NCBI RefSeq assembly: GCF_014201585.1
Contig: NZ_JACHES010000004.1
Span: 62,001-126,000 of the forward strand
Direction of reading: 5' to 3'
DNA from: Anoxybacillus tengchongensis
GTDB lineage: Bacteria; Bacillota; Bacilli; Bacillales; Anoxybacillaceae
DNA: 64,000 nt
Shown: positions 1 to 8,918 of the stretch, piece after piece
Layout: each line of letters starts with the position of its first letter
How positions within the stretch are numbered: position 1 is the stretch's first letter
Notes under the pieces: model-generated
Databases searched by the model: none
Told to the model about the DNA's origin: nothing
What the model saw: only the letters and a program-made list of their open reading frames with translations
Position numbers and translations under genes: made by a program

Positions 1-360
1 TTCTTTTACAATTTTTTCTTGATACAATGTTTGATCCTCCATCCATATGTAAGCAAGCAATCGACCATAACGGTCATATGGCTTCTCTTTTGCACTTAAC
101 TCGATCGTCACTTTTTTATGAAGAAGGACATCTTTTGCAAATTGCTTCGCTTCTTCACCGTATGCTTGTTTTTCCCGATACGTTTCTGGCGTGTCGATAT
201 TTAATAGACGAACCGTTACTAATTCGCCATCTTTTCGTATTTTCACTGTATCACCATCGATAACATGCTCCACTGTCGTAACAAACGTCGTTCCGTTATT
301 TTGTTGGGCACAACCAGCAATAAAGAAAATTGCAATGAAAAAAATAACCCATTTTCTCAC
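1..360 (-). CDS. Thermonuclease-like (SNase) lipoprotein, 3' end cut by window edge
   Basis: About 120 residues are visible before the window edge. The N-terminus is a lipoprotein signal (hydrophobic FFIAIFFIAGC-type stretch with lipobox IAGC at about residues 14-17), followed by the staphylococcal-nuclease signature VIDGDTVKI at about 33-41, the RLLNIDTPE strand and an Arg-rich PYDRYGRLL segment. Known family members are calcium-dependent nucleases; this one should be anchored outside the membrane. The GTG start overlaps the TGA stop of the upstream phosphatase (GTGA), which suggests translational coupling. The C-terminus is missing, so full length and extra domains cannot be judged. Confidence 0.85.
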   Translation of the reverse strand, partial: MRKWVIFFIAIFFIAGCAQQNNGTTFVTTVEHVIDGDTVKIRKDGELVTVRLLNIDTPETYREKQAYGEEAKQFAKDVLLHKKVTIELSAKEKPYDRYGRLLAYIWMEDQTLYQEKIVKE

Positions 361-983
361 AAATGTGTCAGCTCACTTTCAAGATGTGAAATGTCCGACT
401 CACACTCCACTCCCCACTGTTTGTCGTTAAAAGAAGCGATCGTTACGCTCGTGCCATATACGCGGCTATTTTTCCATAACTCTGCCATTGTTTGTTGTTT
501 CCAATATACAAGAAGTGTGCGAATGACCACGCCATGTGTAACAACAAGAATATGACCATTCGAATGATTTTCAGCTATATGATGGATCGCAGCTACAGCC
601 CGATGTTGTACATCAAAAAATGTCTCTCCAACACTCGGCTTGTATGCGTCTGGCTCATGATAAAAATGATAATGATTTCGTTCGTCCATCTGAGCAATTT
701 CTGCAATTGTTTTTCCTTCCCAATGTCCTAAATGAATTTCACGTAATCGCTCATCAAAATAAAGAGGTACGTCACGTTGGCCTAAAACAATTTGTGCCGT
801 TTCTTTTGTCCGATCGCTCGGACTACAATATACAGCAGTAAACGGAATCGTTCGCAACCGATCATGTAAAAGTGTCGCGTGTTTTCTTCCTGCTTCAGTT
901 AAAGGCGAGTCTTTCCACCCTTGCATTCGCTGTTGTGCATTCCACTCTGTTTCTGCATGACGAATGACATACAATTTTAACAT
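357..983 (-). CDS. Histidine phosphatase family protein (phosphoglycerate mutase-like)
   Basis: The protein opens with LKLYVIRHAETEWN, the RHG/RHA phosphohistidine loop of the histidine phosphatase superfamily, and has the second catalytic His in ILVVTHGVVIRTL near residue 155 plus the SPSDRTKETA substrate-pocket segment. At about 208 residues it fits the CobC/PhoE-like cytoplasmic phosphatases; the substrate cannot be read from sequence. The start is placed at the ATG with an AAGGGGG box 8 nt upstream; an in-frame ATG 7 codons earlier has no ribosome site. It is separated from the nos-like genes by a terminator and overlaps the lipoprotein gene downstream. Confidence 0.85.
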   Translation of the reverse strand: MLKLYVIRHAETEWNAQQRMQGWKDSPLTEAGRKHATLLHDRLRTIPFTAVYCSPSDRTKETAQIVLGQRDVPLYFDERLREIHLGHWEGKTIAEIAQMDERNHYHFYHEPDAYKPSVGETFFDVQHRAVAAIHHIAENHSNGHILVVTHGVVIRTLLVYWKQQTMAELWKNSRVYGTSVTIASFNDKQWGVECESDISHLESELTHL

Positions 984-1005
984 CTTACATTCCCCCTTAT
1001 ACAAA

Positions 1006-1034
1006 CGAAAAAAGCAAGCTATATTCGCTTACTT
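1006..1034 (-). terminator. Rho-independent terminator after nosF
   Basis: Read leftward, AAGTAAGC and GCTTGCTT form an 8-bp stem (one G-U) around a 7-nt loop, followed by a run of T. It starts 3 nt after the nosF stop and closes the nosDLYF operon, separating it from the phosphatase. Confidence 0.75.
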
Positions 1035-1036
1035 TT

Positions 1037-1738
1037 TCAGTATGCCATATGTTGTGAAATTTGCGCAAAAAATATAGACTCTAATGACTTTCCGTCTTGA
1101 CAAAGTGTAGAAACCGAATCGTATATGAGCATTTGTCCTTGATGAATAAACGCGACAGTATCTGCAATTTCTTCGACCATTGACAACATATGCGTGGAAA
1201 AAATGATCGCTCTTCCTTTTTCTTTTTCAGAACGAATAAGCTGTTTAAATTCCCATATCCAATACGGATCTAAACCGTTTGTCGGTTCATCTAAAATGAG
1301 TAAAGGAGCGTCCGCTAAAAGCGCTTGCGCAAATGAAAGCCGCTGTTGCATTCCTTTTGAATACGTCTTCACTTGTTTATGTTGATCGTTTTCCAATCCA
1401 ACGAGTGCTAAACATTGTTTAATGCGCTCCTCATTAGCCCCTTGCCATCGTCCAAATAGAGATAACACTTCGTAACCTGTAAACAAGGGAGGGAATTGCA
1501 AATGATCAGGCATAAACGAAAACCATTGTTTGTCGTTGTTTTGAATCGGTTGTCCGTTTATATATATGTCCCCTTTTGTTGGAGAGAGCTGTCCGATTAA
1601 CATTTTAATAATCGTGCTTTTTCCTGCGCCGTTACCACCGCATAGTGCTAAACATTGTCCCTTCTGAACAGAAAAAGAAATGTTTTCCACTTTATTTTGC
1701 TCGTTATATATTTTCGTCAATTGTCTCACTTCAAGCAT
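1037..1738 (-). CDS. nosF: ABC transporter ATP-binding protein, NosF-type
   Basis: The 233-residue ATPase has Walker A GGNGAGKST at about 35-43, a YSKGMQQRLSF signature motif near 127, Walker B LLILDEPTNGLDP near 146 and the switch His in STHML. It is the last gene of a nosD-nosL-nosY-nosF set and overlaps nosY by 8 nt. In nitrous oxide respiration NosF pairs with NosY to supply NosD-assisted copper/sulfur assembly of N2O reductase. No nosZ is in this window, so the substrate role here is inferred from gene order, not proven. Confidence 0.8.
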   Translation of the reverse strand: MLEVRQLTKIYNEQNKVENISFSVQKGQCLALCGGNGAGKSTIIKMLIGQLSPTKGDIYINGQPIQNNDKQWFSFMPDHLQFPPLFTGYEVLSLFGRWQGANEERIKQCLALVGLENDQHKQVKTYSKGMQQRLSFAQALLADAPLLILDEPTNGLDPYWIWEFKQLIRSEKEKGRAIIFSTHMLSMVEEIADTVAFIHQGQMLIYDSVSTLCQDGKSLESIFFAQISQHMAY

Positions 1739-2540
1739 GTTGTTTCCCTCGTTTCAACCATACGTTCACTAAAAACAATGGAACAATTACCCATACACAT
1801 GATATTACAATAAATGTAAAATGTCCACTTGCACTTTCTACCCATTTTGACCATTCATATAGTTGTGGTCCAAATATTGCGCTACTTTTCAAAGCGGCTA
1901 CAGTCCAAATGCGCATGAGTTCAACCGGATTAAATATAATGGATACGGTAAATAAGAAAATGGTCCATTGCTTTGGAACGATTGATAACAAAAATAATAC
2001 GATAAATTCATAAAATAAAACGAAAAACGCCCAAATAAATAAACTGACACCGAGAGCTTGTAAACGATTAGAGGAAACAAGTCCAACGAATAAAGCAATT
2101 GCTAAAAAAATACTCGTTAATACAATGGTTAGTACAAACGAAAGAAAAACAAACGCCGACCACGTCCCTCCTGTTGCAAAAAGAGCGACGCTTGCACTTC
2201 CATACCCGAGTGCAACTACTGTCCATAATGATATACAACTTCCCACATATAAACCAACTGTTAAAGAACGAGTAGAGACTGGATATGTTAATATAAGTGA
2301 TAACCGACCGTCTTCTTTTTCCCCTGCAATAAACAAACTACCTGCTAATAGAGCAACGAGCGGAACAAGTAAAAGGGACAAATTTAATAAAGCTGCTGTC
2401 GAACGTGTGAATACTCCTGCTGCCTCGTGTCCGCTACTGGCGATCACAGTTGATGATAGAACAGCAAACAAAACGGCAAAAGTGATGAGCCATTTGCTAC
2501 GAATCATCATCATCCATTGGTACTTTATCGCTGTATTCAT
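1731..2540 (-). CDS. nosY: ABC-2 type permease, NosY-type
   Basis: A 269-residue polytopic protein with about six hydrophobic segments and the GEKEDGRLSLILTYPVSTRSL cytoplasmic loop typical of ABC-2/NosY permeases. It overlaps nosF downstream (8 nt) and the nosL stop upstream (4 nt, ATGA), so the set is one transcription and translation unit. It would form the membrane half of the NosFY exporter. Confidence 0.8.
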   Translation of the reverse strand: MNTAIKYQWMMMIRSKWLITFAVLFAVLSSTVIASSGHEAAGVFTRSTAALLNLSLLLVPLVALLAGSLFIAGEKEDGRLSLILTYPVSTRSLTVGLYVGSCISLWTVVALGYGSASVALFATGGTWSAFVFLSFVLTIVLTSIFLAIALFVGLVSSNRLQALGVSLFIWAFFVLFYEFIVLFLLSIVPKQWTIFLFTVSIIFNPVELMRIWTVAALKSSAIFGPQLYEWSKWVESASGHFTFIVISCVWVIVPLFLVNVWLKRGKQHA

Positions 2541-2986
2541 CGTTCAAATCCCCACCGATGTTTTTTTAGTTGCTCATACGTCCATAACTCCCCTTTTCCT
2601 TCTTGTTCCATGTACTCTTTGGCATGTTTTTCGTTTGCAAATGAAACGACCCCATAATTCATCGGCGTCCAATAATTTGGATTGTATACGTAAACAGCTT
2701 GCTCAAGTTCAATCCACTTCCCGTTTGTTACATCACGAACGTATTTCTTTGCCATGTCCTCATCGTTTTGTTCATTCATCCACTCAATCATGCACCCAAT
2801 ATCATCAAACTTATGCACCGTTCCATCTTTTAAAACGATTTCTGTAGCATATGGCTCTGCTGTTATACTCATATTACAAATTACACACACATCAATATCC
2901 GGGTTAATTTCTTCTGGCTCATACGTTTTCGTTCCACCACATGCGGTGAGAAAACATACAAAGAAAAGGCTAGCAATTTTTTTCAT
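2537..2986 (-). CDS. nosL: NosL-type copper chaperone lipoprotein
   Basis: A 149-residue protein with a lipoprotein signal ending in LTAC (Cys16) and the NosL copper-binding signature CVICNM at about 34-39, then the conserved FDDIGCMIEWM segment. NosL proteins are outer-face lipoproteins that bind Cu(I) and deliver it to N2O reductase. The start lies inside the end of nosD (17-nt overlap) and the stop overlaps nosY. The third residue of the CNM triplet matches the Gram-positive NosL-like branch. Confidence 0.85.
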   Translation of the reverse strand: MKKIASLFFVCFLTACGGTKTYEPEEINPDIDVCVICNMSITAEPYATEIVLKDGTVHKFDDIGCMIEWMNEQNDEDMAKKYVRDVTNGKWIELEQAVYVYNPNYWTPMNYGVVSFANEKHAKEYMEQEGKGELWTYEQLKKHRWGFER

Positions 2987-4301
2987 ATGTCATTCTCCTT
3001 CCATATCTAATCATAAACAAACTGCTTATAAATAAAACGCTTCCAAACAATAGTAGCTTCCACGATCTTTCCTTTGTTTCTTTTTTATCTTGATCGATTT
3101 TCATCGTCGGAAAATGATCTTCCCCTTGCGCCTGCGCATGCGTAAAAAATGACTCTGTTGTATCAAGAAGTGCTAACGCCGGACTTTGAAAATAAAATTG
3201 CACGCTTGGCCATTTCCGCAACAGTCGACTATACATGGAACGAATGCGATGTGGGGTATCACCAATTCCATCATCGTTGAAATCATAAAACCGATAAGTA
3301 TCCCAATAATTCCCTCTATGTCCATCATCGAATGCAATAGGTGTACCTTGAATAAGTGCGTCTTCCATATTTCCCAAAAATTTATTTTTAAAAACAATTG
3401 TGTCGGGGTTTTCATACAAACTATGCAATGCACGATAGTTACCGATAAACTCATTGTCTTTTATATGACAATGACGTGCGTTTTGTAACGATAAAGCTGT
3501 GCTATTATAAAGTAATGTATTGTTGTGCATTACGACATATTCGCTATCGTAAATGAGTGCTCCATACCCACGATAGTCTAATTGTCTAACAATCGTATTA
3601 TGTCCGATATTAAACTGCTTTGACATCATCATCATGATTCCATTAATATTTTCTTTCAGCACATTTTCTTTTGCCGCTCCACCTTCAGAGTACATAAAAT
3701 GGAGCGCATAGCGGGCATCTGTTACTTTATTTTTTTCCATCACGGTCTGCTTAGCCCAGTCTAAATAAATGCCATCTTGCACACGTGAAATATGATTTTC
3801 GCGCACAACAGCGTGGCTTGTCTTCAATAGGTGAATACCGTTTCCTCGTTGAGCAAAGTGAATATCTCGTCCACGAATAGCATTGTTTAAGAGATTGATA
3901 TGTGTTCCTTTTTCTACATAAACACCGTAATGCACCTGTTCAATACGTACGTGTTTTAACGTGACATGTGAACTTTCTTGAATGAGCACACCAGCCCCTT
4001 TTCCATACGCGCTGTTACGAACCGTTAACCCTTCGACATGGACCCGAGGGGCACGAATTGTAACAACATATTCGCTTCCTCCTCCATCAACTACCGCTCC
4101 AGGTTCGGCAACAAGATGAAGGGGCTTGCGGATGATAATTGGGCCTTTGTATATCCCTTTTTTCACGATTAGCACGTCGCCAGCATGCGCCTCATCAATA
4201 GCTTGTTGCAACTGTTTATGTACTTCAATCTTTTCACCATATACCGTTTCTGTAAACAAAAGTATAACGATCGATATAATCAAAAAAAATAAGCTACGCA
4301 T
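2970..4301 (-). CDS. nosD: NosD-type periplasmic-side copper maturation protein
   Basis: A 443-residue protein with an N-terminal signal peptide (MRSLFFLIISIVILLF), a long right-handed parallel beta-helix made of repeated N-x-I/ALxL-type coils (residues ~40-360; NosD/CASH domain), and a C-terminal membrane helix (about 418-436) with a basic tail. This is the Gram-positive arrangement, tethering the beta-helix outside the cell. It is the first gene of the nosDLYF operon. Known NosD works with NosFY in building the copper centre of nitrous oxide reductase. Confidence 0.85.
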   Translation of the reverse strand: MRSLFFLIISIVILLFTETVYGEKIEVHKQLQQAIDEAHAGDVLIVKKGIYKGPIIIRKPLHLVAEPGAVVDGGGSEYVVTIRAPRVHVEGLTVRNSAYGKGAGVLIQESSHVTLKHVRIEQVHYGVYVEKGTHINLLNNAIRGRDIHFAQRGNGIHLLKTSHAVVRENHISRVQDGIYLDWAKQTVMEKNKVTDARYALHFMYSEGGAAKENVLKENINGIMMMMSKQFNIGHNTIVRQLDYRGYGALIYDSEYVVMHNNTLLYNSTALSLQNARHCHIKDNEFIGNYRALHSLYENPDTIVFKNKFLGNMEDALIQGTPIAFDDGHRGNYWDTYRFYDFNDDGIGDTPHRIRSMYSRLLRKWPSVQFYFQSPALALLDTTESFFTHAQAQGEDHFPTMKIDQDKKETKERSWKLLLFGSVLFISSLFMIRYGRRMTYEKNC

Positions 4302-4390
4302 GTTCGTTCAGTCCTCATGTTCATCTTTTATACTATCCACATTAATGTAAATTTGTGAAGAAAAAAGAAAATATATGTGAACAAAACGTG
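4302..4390 (-). promoter_or_regulatory. nosD upstream region with ACATTAATGT palindrome
   Basis: The short gap upstream of nosD is AT-rich and holds a perfect 10-bp palindrome ACATTAATGT followed (leftward) by a TATAAA -10-like element. A regulator could bind here, but no known operator (Fnr, CsoR) is matched cleanly; this is a weak call. Confidence 0.3.
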
Positions 4391-4418
4391 AAAAGAGACG
4401 CTAATGAAGCGCCTCTTT
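4391..4418 (-). terminator. Terminator of the GGDEF/EAL gene
   Basis: Stem AGAGGCGCT/AGCGTCTCT (9 bp, one G-U) with a 5-nt loop, then TTTT on the leftward strand. The stem includes the last codons and stop of the upstream gene. Confidence 0.7.
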
Positions 4419-6317
4419 CGATTGATTATGTTGTTCGAGCCATTGCAATAACTTTTCTGCTTCTAGCGACTGACTAAAGTAAAACCCTTGGGCGAAATCA
4501 CAATCCATTTTTTGTAATAAAGATACTTGTTCGTCACGCTCCACCCCTTCGGCAAGTACTTGTAAATCTAAGCTTTTTGCTAAGTGGATAATTGTATCGA
4601 CGATCGTTGCATCTTTCGAATTATCTGTGATGTCACGAATAAACGAGCGATCGATTTTCAATAATGAAACAGGCAAATTGCGAATATAAGCAAGCGATGA
4701 AAAGCCAGTACCAAAATCGTCAATCGCAACTTGAATGCCGATCTGTTTTAACTCTGTTAAAATATGTTTTCCTGTTTCAATATTTTCCATTAAACCACTT
4801 TCCGTTATTTCTAAAATTAAATAGTTCGGTGGAAACTGTGTTTCTTGCAAAATATTTTTCACATGCGTCACAAATTCTTTTCGATTTAGTAAAAATGGTG
4901 ATAAGTTCACTGCGAGTTTTAATGTCGGAAAATGAGCTTTCCATTGTTTTACTTGTCGACACGCCTCTTTTAACACCCATGTTGTAATTTCAAAAATGAA
5001 TCCGTTTTTCTCAGCAATAGGAATAAACTCTAATGGTGAGATCGCGCCGAGCGTCGGATGTGTCCAACGCATGAGCGCCTCAACTCCCATAATTGCTTTG
5101 TTATCTAGTGACACTTTCGGTTGATAACATAAATAAAACTGATTGTTCAATAACGCGAGGGGCAACTCTTGTTCAATCATCGTTTTTCGATTTTGCTGTG
5201 GATGATAAAAATGATACCCTTTCCCTCTTTCCTTCGCATAGCAAAGCGCTTGGTCAGCTTGTTTCAACAACGTGTCTAAATCCGTACCGTCTTGCGGAAA
5301 GAACGTCAATCCAATAGAAAGACCTGATTGGATGACATGCTTTTTATATCGAAACGGCTCTACAAACGATTGAAGCAAATGCTCCATGCGCGCAACAATC
5401 GTCTCTTTATTCACATCATGTAACACGATAACAAACTCATCGCCACCGATGCGAGCAAAAAAGTCTTCCTGTTGCAAATGTTTCTGGATGCGACGAACAG
5501 ATTCTTGCAAAAAGAAGTCCCCTGCTTGATACGAAAAACGATCGTTAATCCACTTAATTTTGTCAAAATCAATGTAACATAAGGCAAATGGTTTCTTTTG
5601 TTGAATCATATGTTGCACATACGTTTCAAAATAAAAACGGTTAGGAATATCTGTTAACGAATCGAAATTTTTCAATTTTGCAAGTGCTTCCTCGCAACAT
5701 TTCCATTTCGTAATATCTTTTGCCACAACAATCACGTGTTCAATTTCATTTCTTTCATTTAGTAATGGTTGAGCATGCATATAAATCCATATAAAGTGCC
5801 CTTCACGTGTTCGCCAACGACATTCAATCGTTGTTTCTTTTTCTTTTGTCGCATAAATCGTATGTAACTTTTCCATCAGAAGCGGTATATCATCATGATG
5901 CACATAGGAAAATAATTCTTGGCTACACATTTCTTTTTCGTACTTAAGTACGTATTGTGCAGTTGGTGAAACGTACGTAATCTCGCCTTCCGCGGATAAA
6001 ATAAACGTAAATTCGGATGCAAGTGAAGCCATCGAAGACGTGAGACGCATATCAATAAACGGTTCGTATTGATATGTCACAACAATTGCTCGCAACAGCC
6101 CCTCTTTGTCATATAGAGCTGTCGCTTGTACATACACATCTTTTTGTTCATCTTTTTCTTTTACAATTGCGTACGAATACTTCCGACCATTTTTCGCTTG
6201 GTGAATAAACTTTTCTAACAGCTCGTGATCCATAGCACGATGATAAAAATGACGAAAAAAACGTTCATCCGCTCCTAAAATTTTTCCATTCGGAGCAATA
6301 ACAGCGATTGCTTGCAT
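4401..6317 (-). CDS. PAS-PAS-GGDEF-EAL c-di-GMP signalling protein
   Basis: About 638 residues: two PAS-like sensor domains (roughly 5-100 and 105-215), a GGDEF domain with an intact RIGGDEF active loop (about residue 290) and an EAL domain with intact EALMRW (about 413) and the DDFGTGFSSL loop. By family knowledge both diguanylate cyclase and phosphodiesterase activities are possible; intact motifs do not tell which one dominates. No membrane segments are seen, so it is cytoplasmic. Two in-frame ATGs compete; the second (used here) is 12 nt from an AAAGAGG box while the first abuts it. Confidence 0.85.
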   Translation of the reverse strand: MQAIAVIAPNGKILGADERFFRHFYHRAMDHELLEKFIHQAKNGRKYSYAIVKEKDEQKDVYVQATALYDKEGLLRAIVVTYQYEPFIDMRLTSSMASLASEFTFILSAEGEITYVSPTAQYVLKYEKEMCSQELFSYVHHDDIPLLMEKLHTIYATKEKETTIECRWRTREGHFIWIYMHAQPLLNERNEIEHVIVVAKDITKWKCCEEALAKLKNFDSLTDIPNRFYFETYVQHMIQQKKPFALCYIDFDKIKWINDRFSYQAGDFFLQESVRRIQKHLQQEDFFARIGGDEFVIVLHDVNKETIVARMEHLLQSFVEPFRYKKHVIQSGLSIGLTFFPQDGTDLDTLLKQADQALCYAKERGKGYHFYHPQQNRKTMIEQELPLALLNNQFYLCYQPKVSLDNKAIMGVEALMRWTHPTLGAISPLEFIPIAEKNGFIFEITTWVLKEACRQVKQWKAHFPTLKLAVNLSPFLLNRKEFVTHVKNILQETQFPPNYLILEITESGLMENIETGKHILTELKQIGIQVAIDDFGTGFSSLAYIRNLPVSLLKIDRSFIRDITDNSKDATIVDTIIHLAKSLDLQVLAEGVERDEQVSLLQKMDCDFAQGFYFSQSLEAEKLLQWLEQHNQSKEALH

Positions 6318-6421
6318 AATTGTATTCATCCTCTTTGTCGTTAAAATTCTATCTTCATTTTCACTAAAAACGATGAAAAAATCAACAACGTTTCGAATAT
6401 TTCTGAATAGTATCCTTTTTT

Positions 6422-6452
6422 AGGAAAGCACACAACCTTAGATCGTGCGCTT
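6422..6452 (-). terminator. Probable terminator of cadA
   Basis: Imperfect stem AAAGC-x-CAC/GTG-x-GCTTT overlapping the last codons of the metal ATPase gene; the T-tract is short, so the call is weak. Confidence 0.4.
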
Positions 6453-8501
6453 TTCCCATAAAATGAATAAGCTAAGTATGCTAACGAAAATCGTTGCCCC
6501 CATATCCGATAAAATGGCGAGCCATAATGTTAACCAACCTGGAATAGTGAATAGTAGCGCTGTTGCTTTTAACGAAAGAGCAATCGCGATGTTTAAACGA
6601 ATGGTACGATTTACTCGCCGAGCAACTACGATAGCCTCCGGCAATTTTCCTAGATGATCTTGCATGAGCACAATATCAGCTGTTTCGATCGCACTATCTG
6701 TCCCTTTCCCCATAGCGATGCCAAGATGCGCATGAGCAAGCGCAGGGGCATCATTCATTCCGTCTCCTACCATCGCTACCGTATCATTTTTCATTAACTC
6801 TTTTATTTTTTCTACTTTTTGTTCCGGAAGAAGTTGCGCGAATGTATGTGTCACTCCAACTTGTTTAGCAACTTGTTCGGCCGTTTTTTCGTGATCTCCT
6901 GTCAACATGACTGTGCGCCGGATACCCATACGATGTAGTTGTTGAATGACCTTTTTGCTCTCTTCCCGTATTTCATCAGCGATGCCGAATAAACCAAGTA
7001 TACGTTGTTCATCTGCTACAAAAACAATCGTACGTCCTTCACATTTTAACTTTTCCGCATCTTTTTGAATTTGTTCGGTGAACAGTTGATGATCAAACAT
7101 TCTTTCATTTCCGATACAATACCATTTTCCATCGACTTTTCCTTCCATACCACTCCCTGTTCGCGTTGCCATTTGCTCTGGTTGTTTATATGCTATGTGA
7201 TGTTGTTTCGCTTTTTGGACAATGGCTTGCGCAAGTGGATGGGAAGATACACTTTCTAACGATGCAGCGGTGTAAAGCAGTTTATTTTCATCGATGTATG
7301 CAATAACATCTGTTACGTGCGGCTTTCCTTTTGTAATCGTTCCTGTTTTATCAAAAGCAATCGTACGTACACGTCCAAGTGTTTCTAAATGAACGCCGCC
7401 TTTCACTAACACCCCTTTTCTCGCGTTTCGCGTCATACCCGCTAACAAAGCAATCGGTGAAGATAAAATAAGTGCACAAGGACACCCAACAATTAGAACG
7501 GCTAACCCTTGATATAATGCATCATGCCAAGATGCTTCAAACCATAACGGTGGAACGAGCATGACGAATAACGAAACGATCATAATGAAAGGAGTATAAT
7601 ATTTCGCAAAACGATGAATGAATAATTCAAGCGGTGTTTTTGTCTCTTGCGCTTCTTGCACGAGATGTAAAATTTTTGACAAAGAGCTGTCTTTATATTG
7701 TTTTGTAATTTGAACATGTAACATCCCCTCGTTATTCACACTTCCGCCGTACACGCTCATCCCTTTTTCTTTTTCAATAGGCATTGCTTCGCCGGTGATC
7801 GCAGCCTCATTGACGGAGCTTTTTCCTTCAATAACAACACCATCCGATGGAATTTTTTCACCAGGGCGAACAAGCACTACATCGCCAACTTGTAACGACT
7901 CAATGGGAACGACATGCGTTTGTCCGTTCGATATAAGAAGCGCTTCTTTTGGTGCTTGTTTTAGTAGCATGTCTAGCGAGCGACGCGCTCGTTCCATACC
8001 TAGCCCCTCTAAATATTCGTTTACGCCAAATAAAATAGCAACGACAGCCGCTTCTTTCCACTCACCGATTCCAAACGCCCCGATCAAAGCAATCGTCATT
8101 AACGTATCCATATTGAAACGAAAACGAATAATATTATTCAATCCTTTAACAAATGTTTTATATCCGCTGAGTGCTATCGCAGCCATATAAATAACAACGC
8201 TCGCACCATCTATGTCCAAACGCTCAAGCACGAGCGCCGTCAAAAAAAGAAAAATAGATGCACCTACAAAATAGAGAAGCAGATTTCGTTTTTTTGGCGC
8301 CTGCTCATCATCTGCTATATATGCCCCGTCTGTCGCCAAAATCGCACGTACTTTTTCTAAATCAATGCGTTCATGCACACGCAATTTTCCGCTATTGTAG
8401 CTTAACGTTGCTCCTTCACCATATGGAAGCGACTGAATTTGCTCTTCTAATGCTCGTGCACAATTCGCACACGTTAATCCTTTGACTTGATATTCTTTCA
8501 C
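6438..8501 (-). CDS. cadA: CadA-type Zn/Cd/Pb-exporting P1B ATPase
   Basis: 687 residues: N-terminal heavy-metal-associated domain with GLTCANC (Cys11, Cys14), transmembrane CPC motif (GCPCALILSSP, about 339-341), phosphorylation loop DKTGTITKGKP (Asp about 382), HP motif (SSHPLAQAI) and TGDH/GDGMNDAP hinge. The CPC plus the downstream pattern fit the P1B-2 (Zn2+/Cd2+/Pb2+) exporters. It lies 11 nt downstream of a CzrA-like repressor gene and should be induced by metal through that repressor. Confidence 0.9.
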   Translation of the reverse strand: MKEYQVKGLTCANCARALEEQIQSLPYGEGATLSYNSGKLRVHERIDLEKVRAILATDGAYIADDEQAPKKRNLLLYFVGASIFLFLTALVLERLDIDGASVVIYMAAIALSGYKTFVKGLNNIIRFRFNMDTLMTIALIGAFGIGEWKEAAVVAILFGVNEYLEGLGMERARRSLDMLLKQAPKEALLISNGQTHVVPIESLQVGDVVLVRPGEKIPSDGVVIEGKSSVNEAAITGEAMPIEKEKGMSVYGGSVNNEGMLHVQITKQYKDSSLSKILHLVQEAQETKTPLELFIHRFAKYYTPFIMIVSLFVMLVPPLWFEASWHDALYQGLAVLIVGCPCALILSSPIALLAGMTRNARKGVLVKGGVHLETLGRVRTIAFDKTGTITKGKPHVTDVIAYIDENKLLYTAASLESVSSHPLAQAIVQKAKQHHIAYKQPEQMATRTGSGMEGKVDGKWYCIGNERMFDHQLFTEQIQKDAEKLKCEGRTIVFVADEQRILGLFGIADEIREESKKVIQQLHRMGIRRTVMLTGDHEKTAEQVAKQVGVTHTFAQLLPEQKVEKIKELMKNDTVAMVGDGMNDAPALAHAHLGIAMGKGTDSAIETADIVLMQDHLGKLPEAIVVARRVNRTIRLNIAIALSLKATALLFTIPGWLTLWLAILSDMGATIFVSILSLFILWEKRTI

Positions 8502-8512
8502 TTTATTCCCCC

Positions 8513-8818
8513 CTAATGATCGCGCGCATGACGAATTGTTTGTTCGAGAATGTGCAACACATGTTCATCATCATGCGAATAATATAACGTCGTTCCTTCT
8601 CTCCGATATTTAACAAGACGTAAATTTTTTAAAAATCGGAGCTGGTGAGATACGGTCGATTGTAAAAGTGATAAACGATTCGCAATCTCTGTTACTGAAA
8701 ACTCACCAGATGAAAGTAAATGTAAAATACGAATACGCGTCGGATCACTTAACGCTTTAAACGTTTGCGAGACGATAAAAAGCGTTTCTTCATCTAACTG
8801 CTCGTATTGCTGTCCCAT
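8513..8818 (-). CDS. czrA: ArsR/SmtB-family metal-sensing repressor, CzrA-like
   Basis: About 101 residues with the winged-helix core ([23 protein letters not shown]..) and DNA-recognition helix [15 protein letters not shown]. The last helix carries the alpha5-type zinc ligands DEH and, ten residues later, H, which matches S. aureus CzrA (Asp84, His86, His97); the fourth ligand position is D followed by H instead of a plain His. The alpha3N CxC pair of CadC is absent. Start is the ATG after AGGGGGA; a TTG six codons upstream precedes the ribosome site. It is divergent from nothing and heads the cadA operon. Confidence 0.85.
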   Translation of the reverse strand: MGQQYEQLDEETLFIVSQTFKALSDPTRIRILHLLSSGEFSVTEIANRLSLLQSTVSHQLRFLKNLRLVKYRREGTTLYYSHDDEHVLHILEQTIRHARDH

Positions 8819-8837
8819 GCACTCCCCCTCTTTCAAT

Positions 8838-8857
8838 ATATGAATATATGTTCATAT
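8838..8857 (-). promoter_or_regulatory. CzrA/SmtB-type operator upstream of the repressor-ATPase operon
   Basis: Inverted repeat TATGAA-N6-TTCATA extended to ATATGAA/TTCATAT, the typical ArsR/SmtB operator shape, lying just downstream of the promoter -10 element and 20 nt before the repressor start codon, where bound repressor would block transcription. Confidence 0.75.
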
Positions 8858-8868
8858 AAGTTAATGAA

Positions 8869-8897
8869 ATTGTATAATTTTTCGTAAAAAAAGTCAA
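8869..8897 (-). promoter_or_regulatory. Sigma-A promoter of the metal efflux operon
   Basis: -35 TTGACT and -10 TACAAT separated by 17 bp, reading leftward, immediately upstream of the operator. The -35 hexamer is also part of the terminator of the exonuclease gene upstream. Confidence 0.7.
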
Positions 8898-8918
8898 CAT
8901 TCGTTTACGAACGTTGAC
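8886..8918 (-). terminator. Terminator of the exonuclease gene
   Basis: 11-bp stem GTCAACGTTCG/CGAATGTTGAC (one G-U) with a 4-nt loop and seven T. The stem begins inside the last codons of the exonuclease gene and its 3' arm plus T-run supply the -35 region of the next promoter. Confidence 0.85.

Noticed and set aside
2125..2847. 240-codon open frame on the plus strand across nosY and nosL
   Set aside because: Antisense shadow of two well-supported membrane and lipoprotein genes; no ribosome site and no protein-like features.
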